This document shows positions 32,589 to 40,757 of a stretch of 64,000 nucleotides of DNA, one piece after another. Source of the stretch: Bacillus infantis (lineage in GTDB: Bacteria > Bacillota > Bacilli > Bacillales > Cytobacillaceae); assembly GCF_020171945.1 (NCBI RefSeq), contig NZ_JAIVAP010000013.1:62001-126000 (forward strand), given 5' to 3'. Below the pieces are notes generated by a model. The model was not told the DNA's origin. It saw only the letters and a list, made by a program, of their open reading frames with translations, and did no database searches. The translations under genes and the position numbers were made by a program. Within the stretch, counting starts at the first letter, position 1; each line of letters begins with the position of its first letter.

Positions 32589-33356
32589 TTGAATCAGGCT
32601 CTTTTCAATCACAAGATACATGCTATCAGCTATTTGCTGATAAGTAGTGTCATTGGGGTGGAAGATATCGCTGGAAAGGTCGCGTTTGGGATCTGTGACC
32701 AGGTTGAAGGTATCCACGATTTGAATATTGTATTTTAGGCCTAGTGTGCGGGCTGATTCATTCCATTTTTGGATGATAGAATCGAATGAATCTCCGTCCG
32801 GTGATTGCTTGAATGGATTATACAGCCCCATATAGAGGATGACGGCATCCGGATTAGTTTCGCGGATGCTGCTAAAGGCTTTTTCCAAGTTAGGAATTTC
32901 GGTTTTCAGGATGCCTAGTGCGGTTTCTTCTGAATATTTGTTGAAGATTTCCCCGCTATTAAAAAGATTGTTTCCTCCAATGGTGATGGTGATGATCTTA
33001 GCGTCTGCAAGAGTTCTTTGGACTTCCTTTTGTTCCAGCTGCTCCAGCAGGTCCTCGATTCTGGCGCCTCTTATGCCAAGATTCTGGTAGCGTTCAACCA
33101 TATCTTTTTCCTGGAGCTCTTTCCCGGTCAGCGAGACAAAGCCTTCACCTTTTGATGAGCCTACACCCCTTGTTAATGAATCTCCGAGTGCGATATAGGT
33201 GTCCCCCGGGGTAACAGGCGCTTCATCTGATTTTGCCAATGTCTGTGCCTGGGGAGGATTGGTAATATCCATATAGGCGCTGACAAGGCCGTAGCCAAAT
33301 AAAACTGTCAGGCCAAGGGATAGTGTGATAAACAGCGGCCATTTCCATTTTTTCAT
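32586..33356 (-). CDS. SGNH/GDSL-family hydrolase, membrane anchored or secreted
   Basis: 256 residues. A hydrophobic segment at ~7-29 (signal or anchor) is followed by the SGNH domain: block I ALGDSLTRGVG (nucleophile Ser), block II NLGIRG, block III TITIGGNNLF (Asn) and block V DIFHPND (Asp and His). It resembles Bacillus YpmR/LipC-type lipases or esterases; substrate unknown. Start ATG 33356 follows AGAAGGAGAGG. The stop lies in repeat copy l. Confidence 0.88.
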   Translation of the reverse strand: MKKWKWPLFITLSLGLTVLFGYGLVSAYMDITNPPQAQTLAKSDEAPVTPGDTYIALGDSLTRGVGSSKGEGFVSLTGKELQEKDMVERYQNLGIRGARIEDLLEQLEQKEVQRTLADAKIITITIGGNNLFNSGEIFNKYSEETALGILKTEIPNLEKAFSSIRETNPDAVILYMGLYNPFKQSPDGDSFDSIIQKWNESARTLGLKYNIQIVDTFNLVTDPKRDLSSDIFHPNDTTYQQIADSMYLVIEKSLIQ

Positions 33357-33463
33357 CGTTTGACCTCTCCTTCTAACGTGATTGTATCAATCTTTCCTTT
33401 TGTTGAGTATTCAAAAGAGTCAATGTCCGATTTTTTCGCTAAAATAGAACTTAGGGTGATGCT

Positions 33464-34390
33464 ATGAGCGTAAAGCCAACTGTTAGATTAGAAAATGTAA
33501 CGAAAATCATAGGTAAGAAAACGATTATTGATCAAATATCATTTGAGATTTATCCGGGAGAAGTATTTGGATTCCTCGGTCCGAACGGCGCCGGGAAAAC
33601 CACTACGATCCGGATGCTTGTCGGGCTCATTAAGCCAACGTCCGGGAAAATTGAAATTTGCGGCTTTGATGTCAGAAAGCAATTTGTCCAGGCGATGCAG
33701 CGGCTCGGATCCATCGTCGAAAATCCAGAGCTGTACAAATATTTGAGCGGCCGCGAGAACCTGCAGATCTTTGCACGGATGCTGCCGGGAGTCGATGAAG
33801 AAAGGATCCAGGAAGTCATTGATCTGGTAGATCTGACAGCAAGGGTAGATGACCAGGTGCGGACCTATTCATTGGGAATGCGCCAGCGGCTTGGGATTGC
33901 ACAAGCCTTGTTAGGCCGTCCTGATGTGCTTATACTGGATGAGCCTACGAATGGGCTCGACCCAATGGGAATAAAAGATCTGCGCACATTCATCAGGAAG
34001 CTGGTCGATGAAACTGGTCTTTCCGTGCTCGTATCCAGCCATATTTTAAGTGAAATTGAACTGCTGGCAGATCGCGTGGCAATTATGAGCCATGGAAAAA
34101 TTGTGAAGACTGGCAGCGTAAGCGACCTGGTCCATTCACTGTCATCTGGTATAGATTGGCGAGTCAGTGATGCCTTCCGTGCGCTCTCCATTTTAAATGA
34201 ATCCTCTTATGTCCAGGCTGCGGAACTGTACGACGACCATACGATACACACGCTTATGGATGAAAGTAAAACTTCGATCCTGAATGAAGCTTTCTTGAAG
34301 GCGGGCATTGATGTATGGACGATCGAAAGGAAAGTGCAGACATTGGAAGACTTATTTATTAGTTTGACAGGAGGCGATCATATTGTCTAA
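33464..34390 (+). CDS. ABC transporter ATP-binding protein
   Basis: 308-residue ATPase: Walker A GPNGAGKTTT, signature YSLGMRQRLGIA, Walker B VLILDEPTNGLDP and switch His in VLVSSHIL. The length and C-terminal part match the BcrA/NatA type used for peptide-antibiotic or drug export. ATG 33464 follows TAGGGTGATGCT. The permease gene overlaps its end by 8 bp, so both are made together. Confidence 0.92.
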   Translation: MSVKPTVRLENVTKIIGKKTIIDQISFEIYPGEVFGFLGPNGAGKTTTIRMLVGLIKPTSGKIEICGFDVRKQFVQAMQRLGSIVENPELYKYLSGRENLQIFARMLPGVDEERIQEVIDLVDLTARVDDQVRTYSLGMRQRLGIAQALLGRPDVLILDEPTNGLDPMGIKDLRTFIRKLVDETGLSVLVSSHILSEIELLADRVAIMSHGKIVKTGSVSDLVHSLSSGIDWRVSDAFRALSILNESSYVQAAELYDDHTIHTLMDESKTSILNEAFLKAGIDVWTIERKVQTLEDLFISLTGGDHIV

Positions 34391-35381
34391 TCCGAATATG
34401 GCGGGCCTCATACGCAATGAAGTGATGAAGATAGGCTCCAAAAAACGCCTGCCGGTTGTCATACTGATTTTAGTCATACTGGTCTCAATGTTTACATATG
34501 CACAATACCGGGAGATACAAGAAAAGATTGAAAAGCAGGGCACTCTTGACTGGAGGGTGGATCTGCAGCAGGAGATCGTTGACCGGCAAAACCGGCTGGC
34601 TTCGAGCGGGATCCAGGATGAATTCAGGCAGTTTCTTGAATTTGACCTGAAGCAAAAGCAATACTATCTCGACAACGATATCAATCCGAACTATCCGGGG
34701 GCTCCTACGTTTATTCGCATCTTTTTCTCGCAGGGAGTCACGCTTGTCCTGCCATTATTCATTATCATCATCATGGCCGATATCGTGAGCGGAGAATACA
34801 ATGACGGCACCATTAAAACCTTGCTGTCCAGGCCTGTCAGACGGTGGAAAATCCTGATGGCCAAATGGCTGACAGTGTTGCTTTACACCTCCCTGCTGAT
34901 GGCGGCAACAGTGATCGCCTGCTATGCGGTCTCAGGAATCGTGCTCGGTTATGATGGCTGGACCGCACCTATTTTGACCGGATTTCAAGCCTCGGCAACC
35001 GGCGAATTTTCAACGGAATTCATCCATACCCTGCCGATGTGGGAATACCTGCTCATGTCAGTGGGACTTGCCTGGGTGGTAACTGCAGTGGTTGGAACCA
35101 TCAGCCTCATGATCTCTGTGCTCGTGAAAAACACAGCGACTGGAATAGGCGCGATGATGGCAGTTTTAATCGCCGGCACCCTGTTGAGCTCCATCGGGTC
35201 GAGCTGGACAAGCTCCAAGTATCTGGTGAACCTGAACTTTGATCTGATCAACTATCTGGAAGGCCAAGCACCGCCGATCGAAGGGATGACACTGCCATTT
35301 TCATTGATCATCCTTGCCGCATGGACGGCTGCCTGCCTGGCTGTGGCATTTTGGAACTTCACTCAGAAGGATATGTATTAA
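34383..35381 (+). CDS. ABC transporter permease
   Basis: 332 residues, six membrane segments, with a long extracytoplasmic loop after segment 1 (~35-110), as in BcrB/ABC-2 type exporters; DIVSGEYNDGTIKTLLSRPV + RRWKILMAK is the coupling helix. Starts at TTG 34383 with GGAGGCGATCATA upstream inside the ATPase gene. Partner of the preceding ATPase; the exported compound is unknown. Three repeat modules follow the stop. Confidence 0.9.
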   Translation: MSNPNMAGLIRNEVMKIGSKKRLPVVILILVILVSMFTYAQYREIQEKIEKQGTLDWRVDLQQEIVDRQNRLASSGIQDEFRQFLEFDLKQKQYYLDNDINPNYPGAPTFIRIFFSQGVTLVLPLFIIIIMADIVSGEYNDGTIKTLLSRPVRRWKILMAKWLTVLLYTSLLMAATVIACYAVSGIVLGYDGWTAPILTGFQASATGEFSTEFIHTLPMWEYLLMSVGLAWVVTAVVGTISLMISVLVKNTATGIGAMMAVLIAGTLLSSIGSSWTSSKYLVNLNFDLINYLEGQAPPIEGMTLPFSLIILAAWTAACLAVAFWNFTQKDMY

Positions 35382-35382
35382 T

Positions 35383-35486
35383 GAGCCAAGGGGACAGACC
35401 CCACGGCTCTTTTTGAAACTGGGCCAAGGGGACAGACCCCACGGCTCTTTTTAAAAAACTGGGCCATGGGACCTGTTCCCGTGGCA
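35383..35486. repeat. Triple-module repeat, copy m
   Basis: Two direct copies of module 1 in the variant GAGCCAAGGGGACAGACCCC + ACGGCTCTTTTT (35383 and, as GGGCC, 35421), then a module 2 (35461, GGGCCATGGGACCTGTTCCC). It shows tandem growth of one module. Confidence 0.85.
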
Positions 35487-35503
35487 TACCCATTTCACAA
35501 CTC

Positions 35504-35528
35504 GCTGCCATCATGGCGGCCTTTTTTA
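35504..35528 (+). terminator. Intrinsic terminator
   Basis: GCTGCCA and TGGCGGC with a 3-nt loop, then CTTTTTTATT. Confidence 0.7.
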
Positions 35529-35632
35529 TTGTTCTAATTGAACACTAGGAACAAGGATATTCTAAAATTTGGAAACTTTTTGCGGCTATGTCCGTATAAG
35601 TTAGTTAATTGAAATGAGAGTGGGTGAGAGTT

Positions 35633-36199
35633 GTGGAAGTGATACATGGAAAAGATTTGGGGCCAAAGTTTTTTGCTCTTGGCCTGATATTAGCCGTCAG
35701 TTGTTTGCCAATCAGTGTTTTGGGCGTTAATGCGATTCAGAAGTTTTATTTTCAGCCTGATTATTATCTGTTTTTCAGTACACCTAAGATAGCCTATTTC
35801 CTGTTTATTATTGGATATGCCATTCTTTTTGTCATTGTTGCCTTGCTTTTTTATATCGTTAAATCAAAGGCTGCGCCTCTATTGATCTTATCTAACATCC
35901 TCTTATCTGCGATTGCAGTCTTCTTCCTCTGGCAGTCCTTTCAAACCCATTCCTATCTGATCAAGGAAGGCCTAATGGTCAAGGAGCCTTTTGCCCGCGA
36001 ACAGAACTTTGAATGGGACAGAATTCAAAAAGTTACACAAATAAGCAAACATGGAGTTCCCTACAAATTAGAGTTTCAGATAAAAGGTGCTGGGACATAT
36101 AAATTTGACCTGCAAAGTGATTTTATAGTGAAGAGAAGCGCCTTTTATTCGCTGCTTGCTGAACAGAATGTTGAAATTGTCAGCAAGCAGCCGGATTGA
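35633..36199 (+). CDS. Membrane protein with C-terminal PH-like domain (paralogue of the 44477 gene)
   Basis: 188 residues: three hydrophobic segments in the first ~110 residues, then a soluble part with the pattern VKEPFAREQNFEWDRIQKVT ... LEFQIKGAGTYKFDL, resembling a small beta-barrel of the bacterial PH type. The same layout occurs in the protein at 44477-45013, so they form a family here. No function known. GTG 35633 is preferred, with GGGTGAG upstream; GTG 35624 lies within that signal. Confidence 0.6.
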   Translation: MEVIHGKDLGPKFFALGLILAVSCLPISVLGVNAIQKFYFQPDYYLFFSTPKIAYFLFIIGYAILFVIVALLFYIVKSKAAPLLILSNILLSAIAVFFLWQSFQTHSYLIKEGLMVKEPFAREQNFEWDRIQKVTQISKHGVPYKLEFQIKGAGTYKFDLQSDFIVKRSAFYSLLAEQNVEIVSKQPD

Positions 36200-36301
36200 G
36201 ATGCAGCCTTAGGGGTCGATGGCAAAAGAAAAAAAAATCAAGCCTGCAGGAAAGCGGATAGGCCGGCATAAAGAAATTTAAAACGAAAAACGGAGGTAAC
36301 C

Positions 36302-36556
36302 ATGGAAAAAATCTTAGTGAAAACAGGAGTCTATTCATTTATCATTCCATTTTTTATATTGGTTGCTTTTACGAAGAGGGAAGATGAAGCAACCAATTAT
36401 GAGGGATACACTTCAACTATCGTGACGCCATACGCAGAATACTTTTTTACCATATTCCGCTATTCAGTGATTGCTTCCCTTCTTGCGGTGGGGGTGGCGT
36501 TTGCATACTTGATGTCAGAAAAGAAAAGAGAAAATGGAGAGGAACAGGGGGAGTGA
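36302..36556 (+). CDS. Small two-span membrane protein
   Basis: 84 residues, two membrane segments (YSFIIPFFILVAFT and YSVIASLLAVGVAFAYLM) with an acidic outer loop and a charged tail. ATG 36302 follows CGGAGGTAACC. Not recognised. Confidence 0.6.
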   Translation: MEKILVKTGVYSFIIPFFILVAFTKREDEATNYEGYTSTIVTPYAEYFFTIFRYSVIASLLAVGVAFAYLMSEKKRENGEEQGE

Positions 36557-36559
36557 AGT

Positions 36560-36622
36560 GAGCCAAGGGGACAGGTTCCTTGGCTCTTTTTAAAATGGGC
36601 CATGGGACCTGACCCCTTGGCC
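36560..36622. repeat. Double-hairpin repeat, copy n
   Basis: Both modules; starts 4 nt after the small membrane protein stop. Confidence 0.85.
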
Positions 36623-36669
36623 CAATCCAAAAAAAGTTGTTGACTTCCATTCCCAATATATGATAAATT

Positions 36670-36687
36670 TATCTCGAATTAAAGATA
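36670..36687. promoter_or_regulatory. Degenerate MhqR-type operator
   Basis: TATCTCGAATTAAAGATA keeps one perfect half of the MhqR dyad and a degenerate second half. It lies 61 bp upstream of the perfect site. Confidence 0.5.
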
Positions 36688-36721
36688 ATTTATTTCTGAA
36701 TAAGCATCGCAGCTTATTTTT

Positions 36722-36750
36722 TTGACAACATATCTCGAATTCGAGATAAA
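36722..36750 (+). promoter_or_regulatory. Promoter and MhqR-type operator of yceI-mhqR
   Basis: TATCTCGAATTCGAGATA (36731-36748) is a perfect 18-bp dyad matching the operator known for the quinone-sensing repressor MhqR of B. subtilis. It fills the spacer between TTGACA (36722) and GATAAA (36745). Confidence 0.85.
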
Positions 36751-36779
36751 TAAAAATGACAATTTGGAGGAGATTTTAA

Positions 36780-37307
36780 ATGGCAAAGTGGACAGTAGAT
36801 CAATCACATTCAGCAGTAGGTTTTGAAGTGAAGCACATGATGGTTTCAAAGGTGAAAGGTTCTTTTGATTCTTATACAGCAGATGTGGAAGCGGCAGACT
36901 TAACAGATCTGACAACTGCTTCAATTGCATTCACATTTGATGTTGCAAGCATTAATACGCGCAGTGAGGATCGTGAAAATCACCTGAAGTCAGCGGATTT
37001 CTTTGATGTTGAAAACCACCCGACGATTGATTTCAAATCAACAAACATCGCAAAAGACGGCGATGATTATAAAGTAACAGGCGATTTAACTATCAAGGGC
37101 GTGACAAAGCCGGTCACTTTTGATGTAGAATACGGCGGCAAAGGAACAAACCCTTGGGGCGTTGAAGTATACGGATTCGAAGCAGAAGCAAAAATCAACC
37201 GTGAAGAATTCGGCCTTACTTGGAACGCAGCTCTTGAAACAGGGGGTGTCCTTGTAGGCAAGGATATTAAAATCAAAGTGGAATTAGAAGTAAATCCAGC
37301 AGCATAA
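36780..37307 (+). CDS. YceI family protein
   Basis: 175-residue lipocalin-like beta barrel that binds polyisoprenoid-type ligands. It lacks a signal peptide, so unlike E. coli YceI it is cytosolic. Marks: WTVDQSHSAVGFEVKHMMVS, VKGSFDSY, SINTRSEDRENHLKSADFFD and LTIKGVTKPVTFDVEY. ATG 36780 follows GGAGGAGATTTTAA. It is under a MhqR-type operator and precedes the MarR gene by 41 nt, so it belongs to the quinone/oxidant stress group. Confidence 0.9.
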   Translation: MAKWTVDQSHSAVGFEVKHMMVSKVKGSFDSYTADVEAADLTDLTTASIAFTFDVASINTRSEDRENHLKSADFFDVENHPTIDFKSTNIAKDGDDYKVTGDLTIKGVTKPVTFDVEYGGKGTNPWGVEVYGFEAEAKINREEFGLTWNAALETGGVLVGKDIKIKVELEVNPAA

Positions 37308-37348
37308 TATAGAACTTGAGGGGGCTGCTGGTTAAAGGAGAAAAACGT

Positions 37349-37771
37349 ATGAATAAGTTGAAAGCTGTAACGGTCATACTTCGTGCTTCCCAAGCCATAC
37401 AAGAAGCGATTCGCAAAGATGCAGCCAACTACGACTTGAATCCTACGGAATTCTCTGTCCTTGAGCTCTTATACCATAAGGGTGATCAGCCTATTCAGAT
37501 GATTGGCAGGAAAGTTCTTATCTCGAGCAGCAGCATCACCTATGTGGTGGATAAATTAGAGCAGAAAAAGTATGTAAGGCGCCAGGGGTGCCCAGAAGAC
37601 CGCCGGGTCATTTATGCGGTGCTGACAGCTGAGGGGAAGGCTTTGATGGATGGAGTCTTCCCCCGGCATGAAAGCAAAATGGGTGAAGTGTTCGATGAGT
37701 TAAGTGCGGATGAAGTCAATCAAACGATTGATTTAATGAAAAAAATCGGCTGCAGGGCAGAATGCATTTAA
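37349..37771 (+). CDS. mhqR: MarR-family regulator, MhqR-like
   Basis: 140-residue winged-helix repressor (NPTEFSVLELLYHKGDQPIQ, SSSITYVVDKLEQKKYVRR, PEDRRVIYAVLT). MhqR of B. subtilis represses azoreductases, dioxygenases and nitroreductases and responds to catechol and quinones. The gene is flanked on both sides by perfect MhqR-type operators, which supports the assignment. Cysteines lie near the C-terminus and in RRQGCPEDR. ATG 37349 follows AAAGGAGAAAAACGT. Confidence 0.85.
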   Translation: MNKLKAVTVILRASQAIQEAIRKDAANYDLNPTEFSVLELLYHKGDQPIQMIGRKVLISSSSITYVVDKLEQKKYVRRQGCPEDRRVIYAVLTAEGKALMDGVFPRHESKMGEVFDELSADEVNQTIDLMKKIGCRAECI

Positions 37772-37776
37772 TTTTT

Positions 37777-37807
37777 TTGAGAATATATCTCGAATTCGAG
37801 ATATATT
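37777..37807 (+). promoter_or_regulatory. Promoter and MhqR-type operator of the FMN reductase gene
   Basis: TATCTCGAATTCGAGATA (37786-37803) extends to a perfect 26-bp dyad (37782-37807). TTGAGA (37777) and GATATA (37800) flank it as -35 and -10. Repeat copy o begins on the next base. Confidence 0.8.
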
Positions 37808-37864
37808 GAGCCAAGGGGACAGGTACCTTGGCCCAAACGAGCCGAGGTACCTGTCCCCCGGCTC
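37808..37864. repeat. Double-hairpin repeat, copy o, inside a 5' UTR
   Basis: Both modules without T-run after module 1 (TTGGCCCAAACGA). It lies between the MhqR operator and the reductase start, so it would be transcribed as 5' leader. Confidence 0.8.
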
Positions 37865-37893
37865 TGGAGATATGTTGGAAGGGGAGCTATTCT

Positions 37894-38487
37894 ATGGGTT
37901 TTCTAAATAAACTTCTTGGAACAAAGAAAGAGGAGGAAGAAACGATGACAAAATTAAACATTGGTATTATTCTAGGTTCTACACGTGAAGGAAGGGTAAG
38001 CCCGCAAGTAGGTGCATGGGTGAAAGAAGTAGCTGACAAGCGCGGTGACGCGAACTATACAATCATTGATATCGCTGACTACAAGCTTCCATTGCTTGGC
38101 GAAGCGGGCGCAGATGCTTCTGGGGCTGCAGCATGGTCAGAAATCGTCGCTGCCCAGGATGGATTCATTTTCATTGTGCAGGAATACAACCACTCTATCA
38201 CAGGCGCGCTGAAAAATGCCCTGGATTACCTGCGTGTTGAGTGGAACAACAAAGCAGCTGGAATCGTTTCTTACGGTTCAGTAGGCGGGGCGCGTGCTGC
38301 AGAACACTTGCGCGGCATTCTGGGTGAATTGTCAGTCGCTGACGTCCGCGTCCATCCGGCTCTGTCTTTATTCACAGACTTTGAAAATGGCAATCAATTC
38401 AAACCGAAAGAAGTACAAGAGGATTCAGTCAATCAAATGCTGGATCAATTGATCCCTTGGTCAACAGCTTTATCCACCATCCGCTAA
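37894..38487 (+). CDS. NADPH-dependent FMN reductase / azoreductase-like
   Basis: 197-residue flavodoxin-like reductase: IGIILGSTREGRVSPQVGAW (FMN phosphate loop), FIFIVQEYNHSITGALKNAL and IVSYGSVGGARAAEHLRG. Such enzymes reduce quinones or azo compounds with two electrons and fit MhqR control. ATG 37894 (GGAAGGGGAG upstream) gives a 17-residue lead; ATG 37945 with its own GAGGAGGAAG is an equally good start, at the domain boundary. Confidence 0.88.
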   Translation: MGFLNKLLGTKKEEEETMTKLNIGIILGSTREGRVSPQVGAWVKEVADKRGDANYTIIDIADYKLPLLGEAGADASGAAAWSEIVAAQDGFIFIVQEYNHSITGALKNALDYLRVEWNNKAAGIVSYGSVGGARAAEHLRGILGELSVADVRVHPALSLFTDFENGNQFKPKEVQEDSVNQMLDQLIPWSTALSTIR

Positions 38488-38500
38488 CCGGCAAATATAA

Positions 38501-38560
38501 GAGCCAGGGGGATAGGTCCTTTGGTCCGAATGGGCCGAGGGACCTGTCCCCCTGGCTCAT
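38501..38560. repeat. Double-hairpin repeat, copy p
   Basis: Both modules, module 1 diverged (GATAGGTCCTTTGGTCC). It is followed immediately by a gene fragment. Confidence 0.8.
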
Positions 38561-38561
38561 T

Positions 38562-38642
38562 ATGCTTCCCGAGCAGTATGAGCAATTCAGAGAGCAGTTA
38601 GAACAGAGTCTGATCCCGATCAGAGTAAGAGAAGTTGATTAA
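38562..38642 (+). pseudogene. 3' fragment of an unidentified gene
   Basis: Twenty-six codons (MLPEQYEQFREQLEQSLIPI then RVREVD) start directly at the repeat edge and have no ribosome binding site. It looks like the C-terminal helix of a longer protein; a ring-cleaving dioxygenase of the MhqO type would fit the locus, but that is only a guess. Confidence 0.45.
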
Positions 38643-38662
38643 CTCGCAAAGGAATGATTCAT

Positions 38663-39271
38663 ATGCTTTCCATTGATCCTGTCAGCCTGCCGGAAAGGGA
38701 AAATTATAAATTTCTCATCGGCAGCATCATCCCAAGGCCTATTGCCTTTGTGACCACCATCTCAAAGGACGGTGTGGTGAACGGTGCACCATTCAGCTAT
38801 TTCAACATCGTCTCAGCCAATCCGCCCATGATTTCACTATCCATCCAGCGTGCGCAGGGCAGGCAGAAGGATACAGCCCGAAACATTCTCGAATCAAAGG
38901 AATTTGTGGTTCACATTGTTGACGAGCATAATATCGAAAAGGTTAATCAAACAGCGGCCACTCTTCCTCCTGAACAGAGTGAAATAGAGGCGGCCGGTTT
39001 TACAGCAGAGGCAAGCGAAAAAATAGCAGTACCTGGTGTAAAGGAAGCGAAAGTCCGGATGGAATGCGTGCTGGAGCATGCCTTGGAATTAGGCGGGACA
39101 GACTCACCTGGTACCGACTTTATCATCGGGAAGGTTGTTCAATTCCATATAGAAGAACATCTATATGAAAAGGGACGGATCGACCAGAAAGAGCTTGCTG
39201 CCGTCAGCAGGCTGGCTGGGAATGATTATGGCAAGATTGGGGAAGTTTTTACGATTGAGCGGCCAGAATAA
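38663..39271 (+). CDS. Flavin reductase family protein
   Basis: 202-residue flavin-binding split-barrel protein: FLIGSIIPRPIAFVTTIS, NGAPFSYFNIVSANPPMISL and KDTARNILESKEFVVHIV, then FIIGKVVQFHI. It probably reduces FMN or acts as a flavin-dependent reductase. ATG 38663 is 9 nt after AAAGGA; the upstream ATG 38654 touches that signal. It is separated from the FMN reductase only by repeat and gene fragment, so it may be part of the same stress group. Confidence 0.85.
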   Translation: MLSIDPVSLPERENYKFLIGSIIPRPIAFVTTISKDGVVNGAPFSYFNIVSANPPMISLSIQRAQGRQKDTARNILESKEFVVHIVDEHNIEKVNQTAATLPPEQSEIEAAGFTAEASEKIAVPGVKEAKVRMECVLEHALELGGTDSPGTDFIIGKVVQFHIEEHLYEKGRIDQKELAAVSRLAGNDYGKIGEVFTIERPE

Positions 39272-39281
39272 TAAAAATGAT

Positions 39282-39318
39282 CAGGACCCTAGCTTCCTAA
39301 TAGGGTCCTGTATTTTTT
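39282..39318 (+). terminator. Intrinsic terminator after the flavin reductase
   Basis: CAGGACCCTA and TAGGGTCCTG (10 bp), then TATTTTTT. Confidence 0.9.
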
Positions 39319-39484
39319 GCTAAAAATGCTATGGCATCAATTTGAGTGAAGCAGTTTTAGCACGGAAATAGCTGCAATAAAACTCCGCTAAAATATTTTC
39401 AACAGTTATCTAAACATTTCTTCTTTTTCTTCAAAGCGAACATGCATTCGTGTATAATTGATAAAAAGAAGAGGAGGTTTTTGT

Positions 39485-39955
39485 ATGAATTCAATCGATT
39501 TAATCATTTTAAACTTAAATGAAGTCAGAAGAAGAAGCATTAAAGTCTGGACAACTATTCCTGATGCAAAGCTCTTTTGGAAGCCTGATAATGAAGCAAT
39601 GAATTGTCTGGAAATGATCCGGCACGTATTAGAAAGTGAACACTACTATCATTTGGCTATTCGAAATAGAGGGAGTTTAACCGTTTATAATTCGCCGTAC
39701 GAAAATCGTCCGTACATATCAGTACAAAATGAATTGGATTTTGCAGAAACTCACAGAAGAGAATTTATAGACACTATAAAATCATTTTCTGAGGAAGACT
39801 TGGAAAATATTAAGATTGACCGCTCCGAGTCAGGATACATAAGAGATTTAGGTGACATGCTATTGAGGGTTGCTTATCATGAATCCGTTCATACTGGGCA
39901 GTTATTGGATTATTTAAGAACCGCAGGAGTCCCAAGAACCCGGATTTGGGACTAA
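39485..39955 (+). CDS. DinB-superfamily protein
   Basis: 156-residue four-helix bundle of the DinB/YfiT type. The three metal histidines are visible: one in MIRHVLESEHYYH and two in VAYHESVHTGQLLDYL. Family members are bacillithiol-dependent transferases or unknown. ATG 39485 follows GAGGAGGTTTTTGT. A second DinB protein lies at 40758. Confidence 0.85.
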   Translation: MNSIDLIILNLNEVRRRSIKVWTTIPDAKLFWKPDNEAMNCLEMIRHVLESEHYYHLAIRNRGSLTVYNSPYENRPYISVQNELDFAETHRREFIDTIKSFSEEDLENIKIDRSESGYIRDLGDMLLRVAYHESVHTGQLLDYLRTAGVPRTRIWD

Positions 39956-40252
39956 CTCTTTTCGGCCTCCTTTTTCAAAATATCATTCTAATATAAACAC
40001 AGTAATAAACGGTTATGATTTATTATTAATCTTCATAATTAGTGTTTTATACGGTGTTGTTTTTTTTAACTGACAACGTTTGGTCAGTGCTATCGGTCAT
40101 TTTATTGCCAATCTGTTTACCATTTTGCTCTTGTCATTTTTATAGTAAGTATTCATGTATTAATCAAAGTCGCTGGCAATATGGGTTAAAAGGCCTCGCT
40201 GCTTCGGCTGGCTGATGTTTTCCCCCCTCTGCCCGCTTAATTTGAGTTTGTC
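39956..40252. other. AT-rich intergenic stretch
   Basis: No gene supported on either strand. It has T-rich runs after the DinB gene but no clean terminator. Confidence 0.4.
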
Positions 40253-40330
40253 TTTTTACCACAGAGATTTCCTCTCCAAGTATCTTTCGGACATTCAAAG
40301 TGACCATGCTCAGAGAGGACGTGGTAAAAT
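40253..40330. other. Long imperfect hairpin
   Basis: TTTTACCAC (40254) pairs with GTGGTAAAA (40321-40329), and inside it CCTCTC (40271) pairs with GAGAGG (40313). No T-run follows, so it is not a standard terminator; it may be a structured RNA or a remnant. Confidence 0.4.
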
Positions 40331-40335
40331 AAGTT

Positions 40336-40400
40336 CTAAAAAACTTTTGCTCCCAAATTATCTTCGTTATTCTGCCTTAATGGTGTGATGTCTATACTGG
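40336..40400 (-). pseudogene. Decayed second copy of the 3' end of the small membrane gene
   Basis: Read on the minus strand, SIDITPLRQNNEDNLGAKVF then stop resembles SIDTSALRESTKDNLGGSVY + FQ of the intact gene just upstream. Only this tail is present and the joining sequence is out of frame. Confidence 0.6.
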
Positions 40401-40410
40401 CACCCGGCCT

Positions 40411-40569
40411 TTATTGAAAATAAACGCTCCCGCCTAAATTATCCTTCGTGCTTTCCCTTAAAGCTGAGGTGTCTATACTGCGGCCTTCCCTGCTGTAGTG
40501 AAAATCAATTAATTTCCCAAGACCAAAGAAAAAGGCTCCTATTGCCAGCAATATAATCCATAAAGGCAT
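40411..40569 (-). CDS. Small single-span membrane protein
   Basis: 52 codons: MPLWIILLAIGAFFFGLGKL, then a polar tail IDFHYSREGRSIDTSALRES and TKDNLGGSVYFQ. A perfect AAAAAGGAGGTGGGCGAA lies before ATG 40569, so it is very likely translated. No family recognised. A decayed duplicate of its tail follows downstream. Confidence 0.7.
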   Translation of the reverse strand: MPLWIILLAIGAFFFGLGKLIDFHYSREGRSIDTSALRESTKDNLGGSVYFQ

Positions 40570-40757
40570 TTCGCCCACCTCCTTTTTCTATATTTTAACA
40601 TTTCTCGTCTATATATAATCCTGTTTTTGTATTTATTGGAAAATAGATAATGGTGTTCTGAGCAAGGCCTTGGTTATGATCCCTTTTTATCAATCAGGCA
40701 GGAAGTCCGGTAATCGCAGCGAATAAGTCACTATCTTATCAAAGGAGTGAGGAGAGT

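Noticed and set aside
37828-37893. Longer start for the FMN reductase inside repeat copy o
   Set aside because: Those residues (TSRGTCPP...) are repeat translation; a strong ribosome binding site supports 37894 or 37945.
38457-38561. An open frame running through repeat copy p into the 38562 fragment
   Set aside because: Its first part overlaps the FMN reductase end and the repeat; only the part after the repeat looks like former coding sequence.
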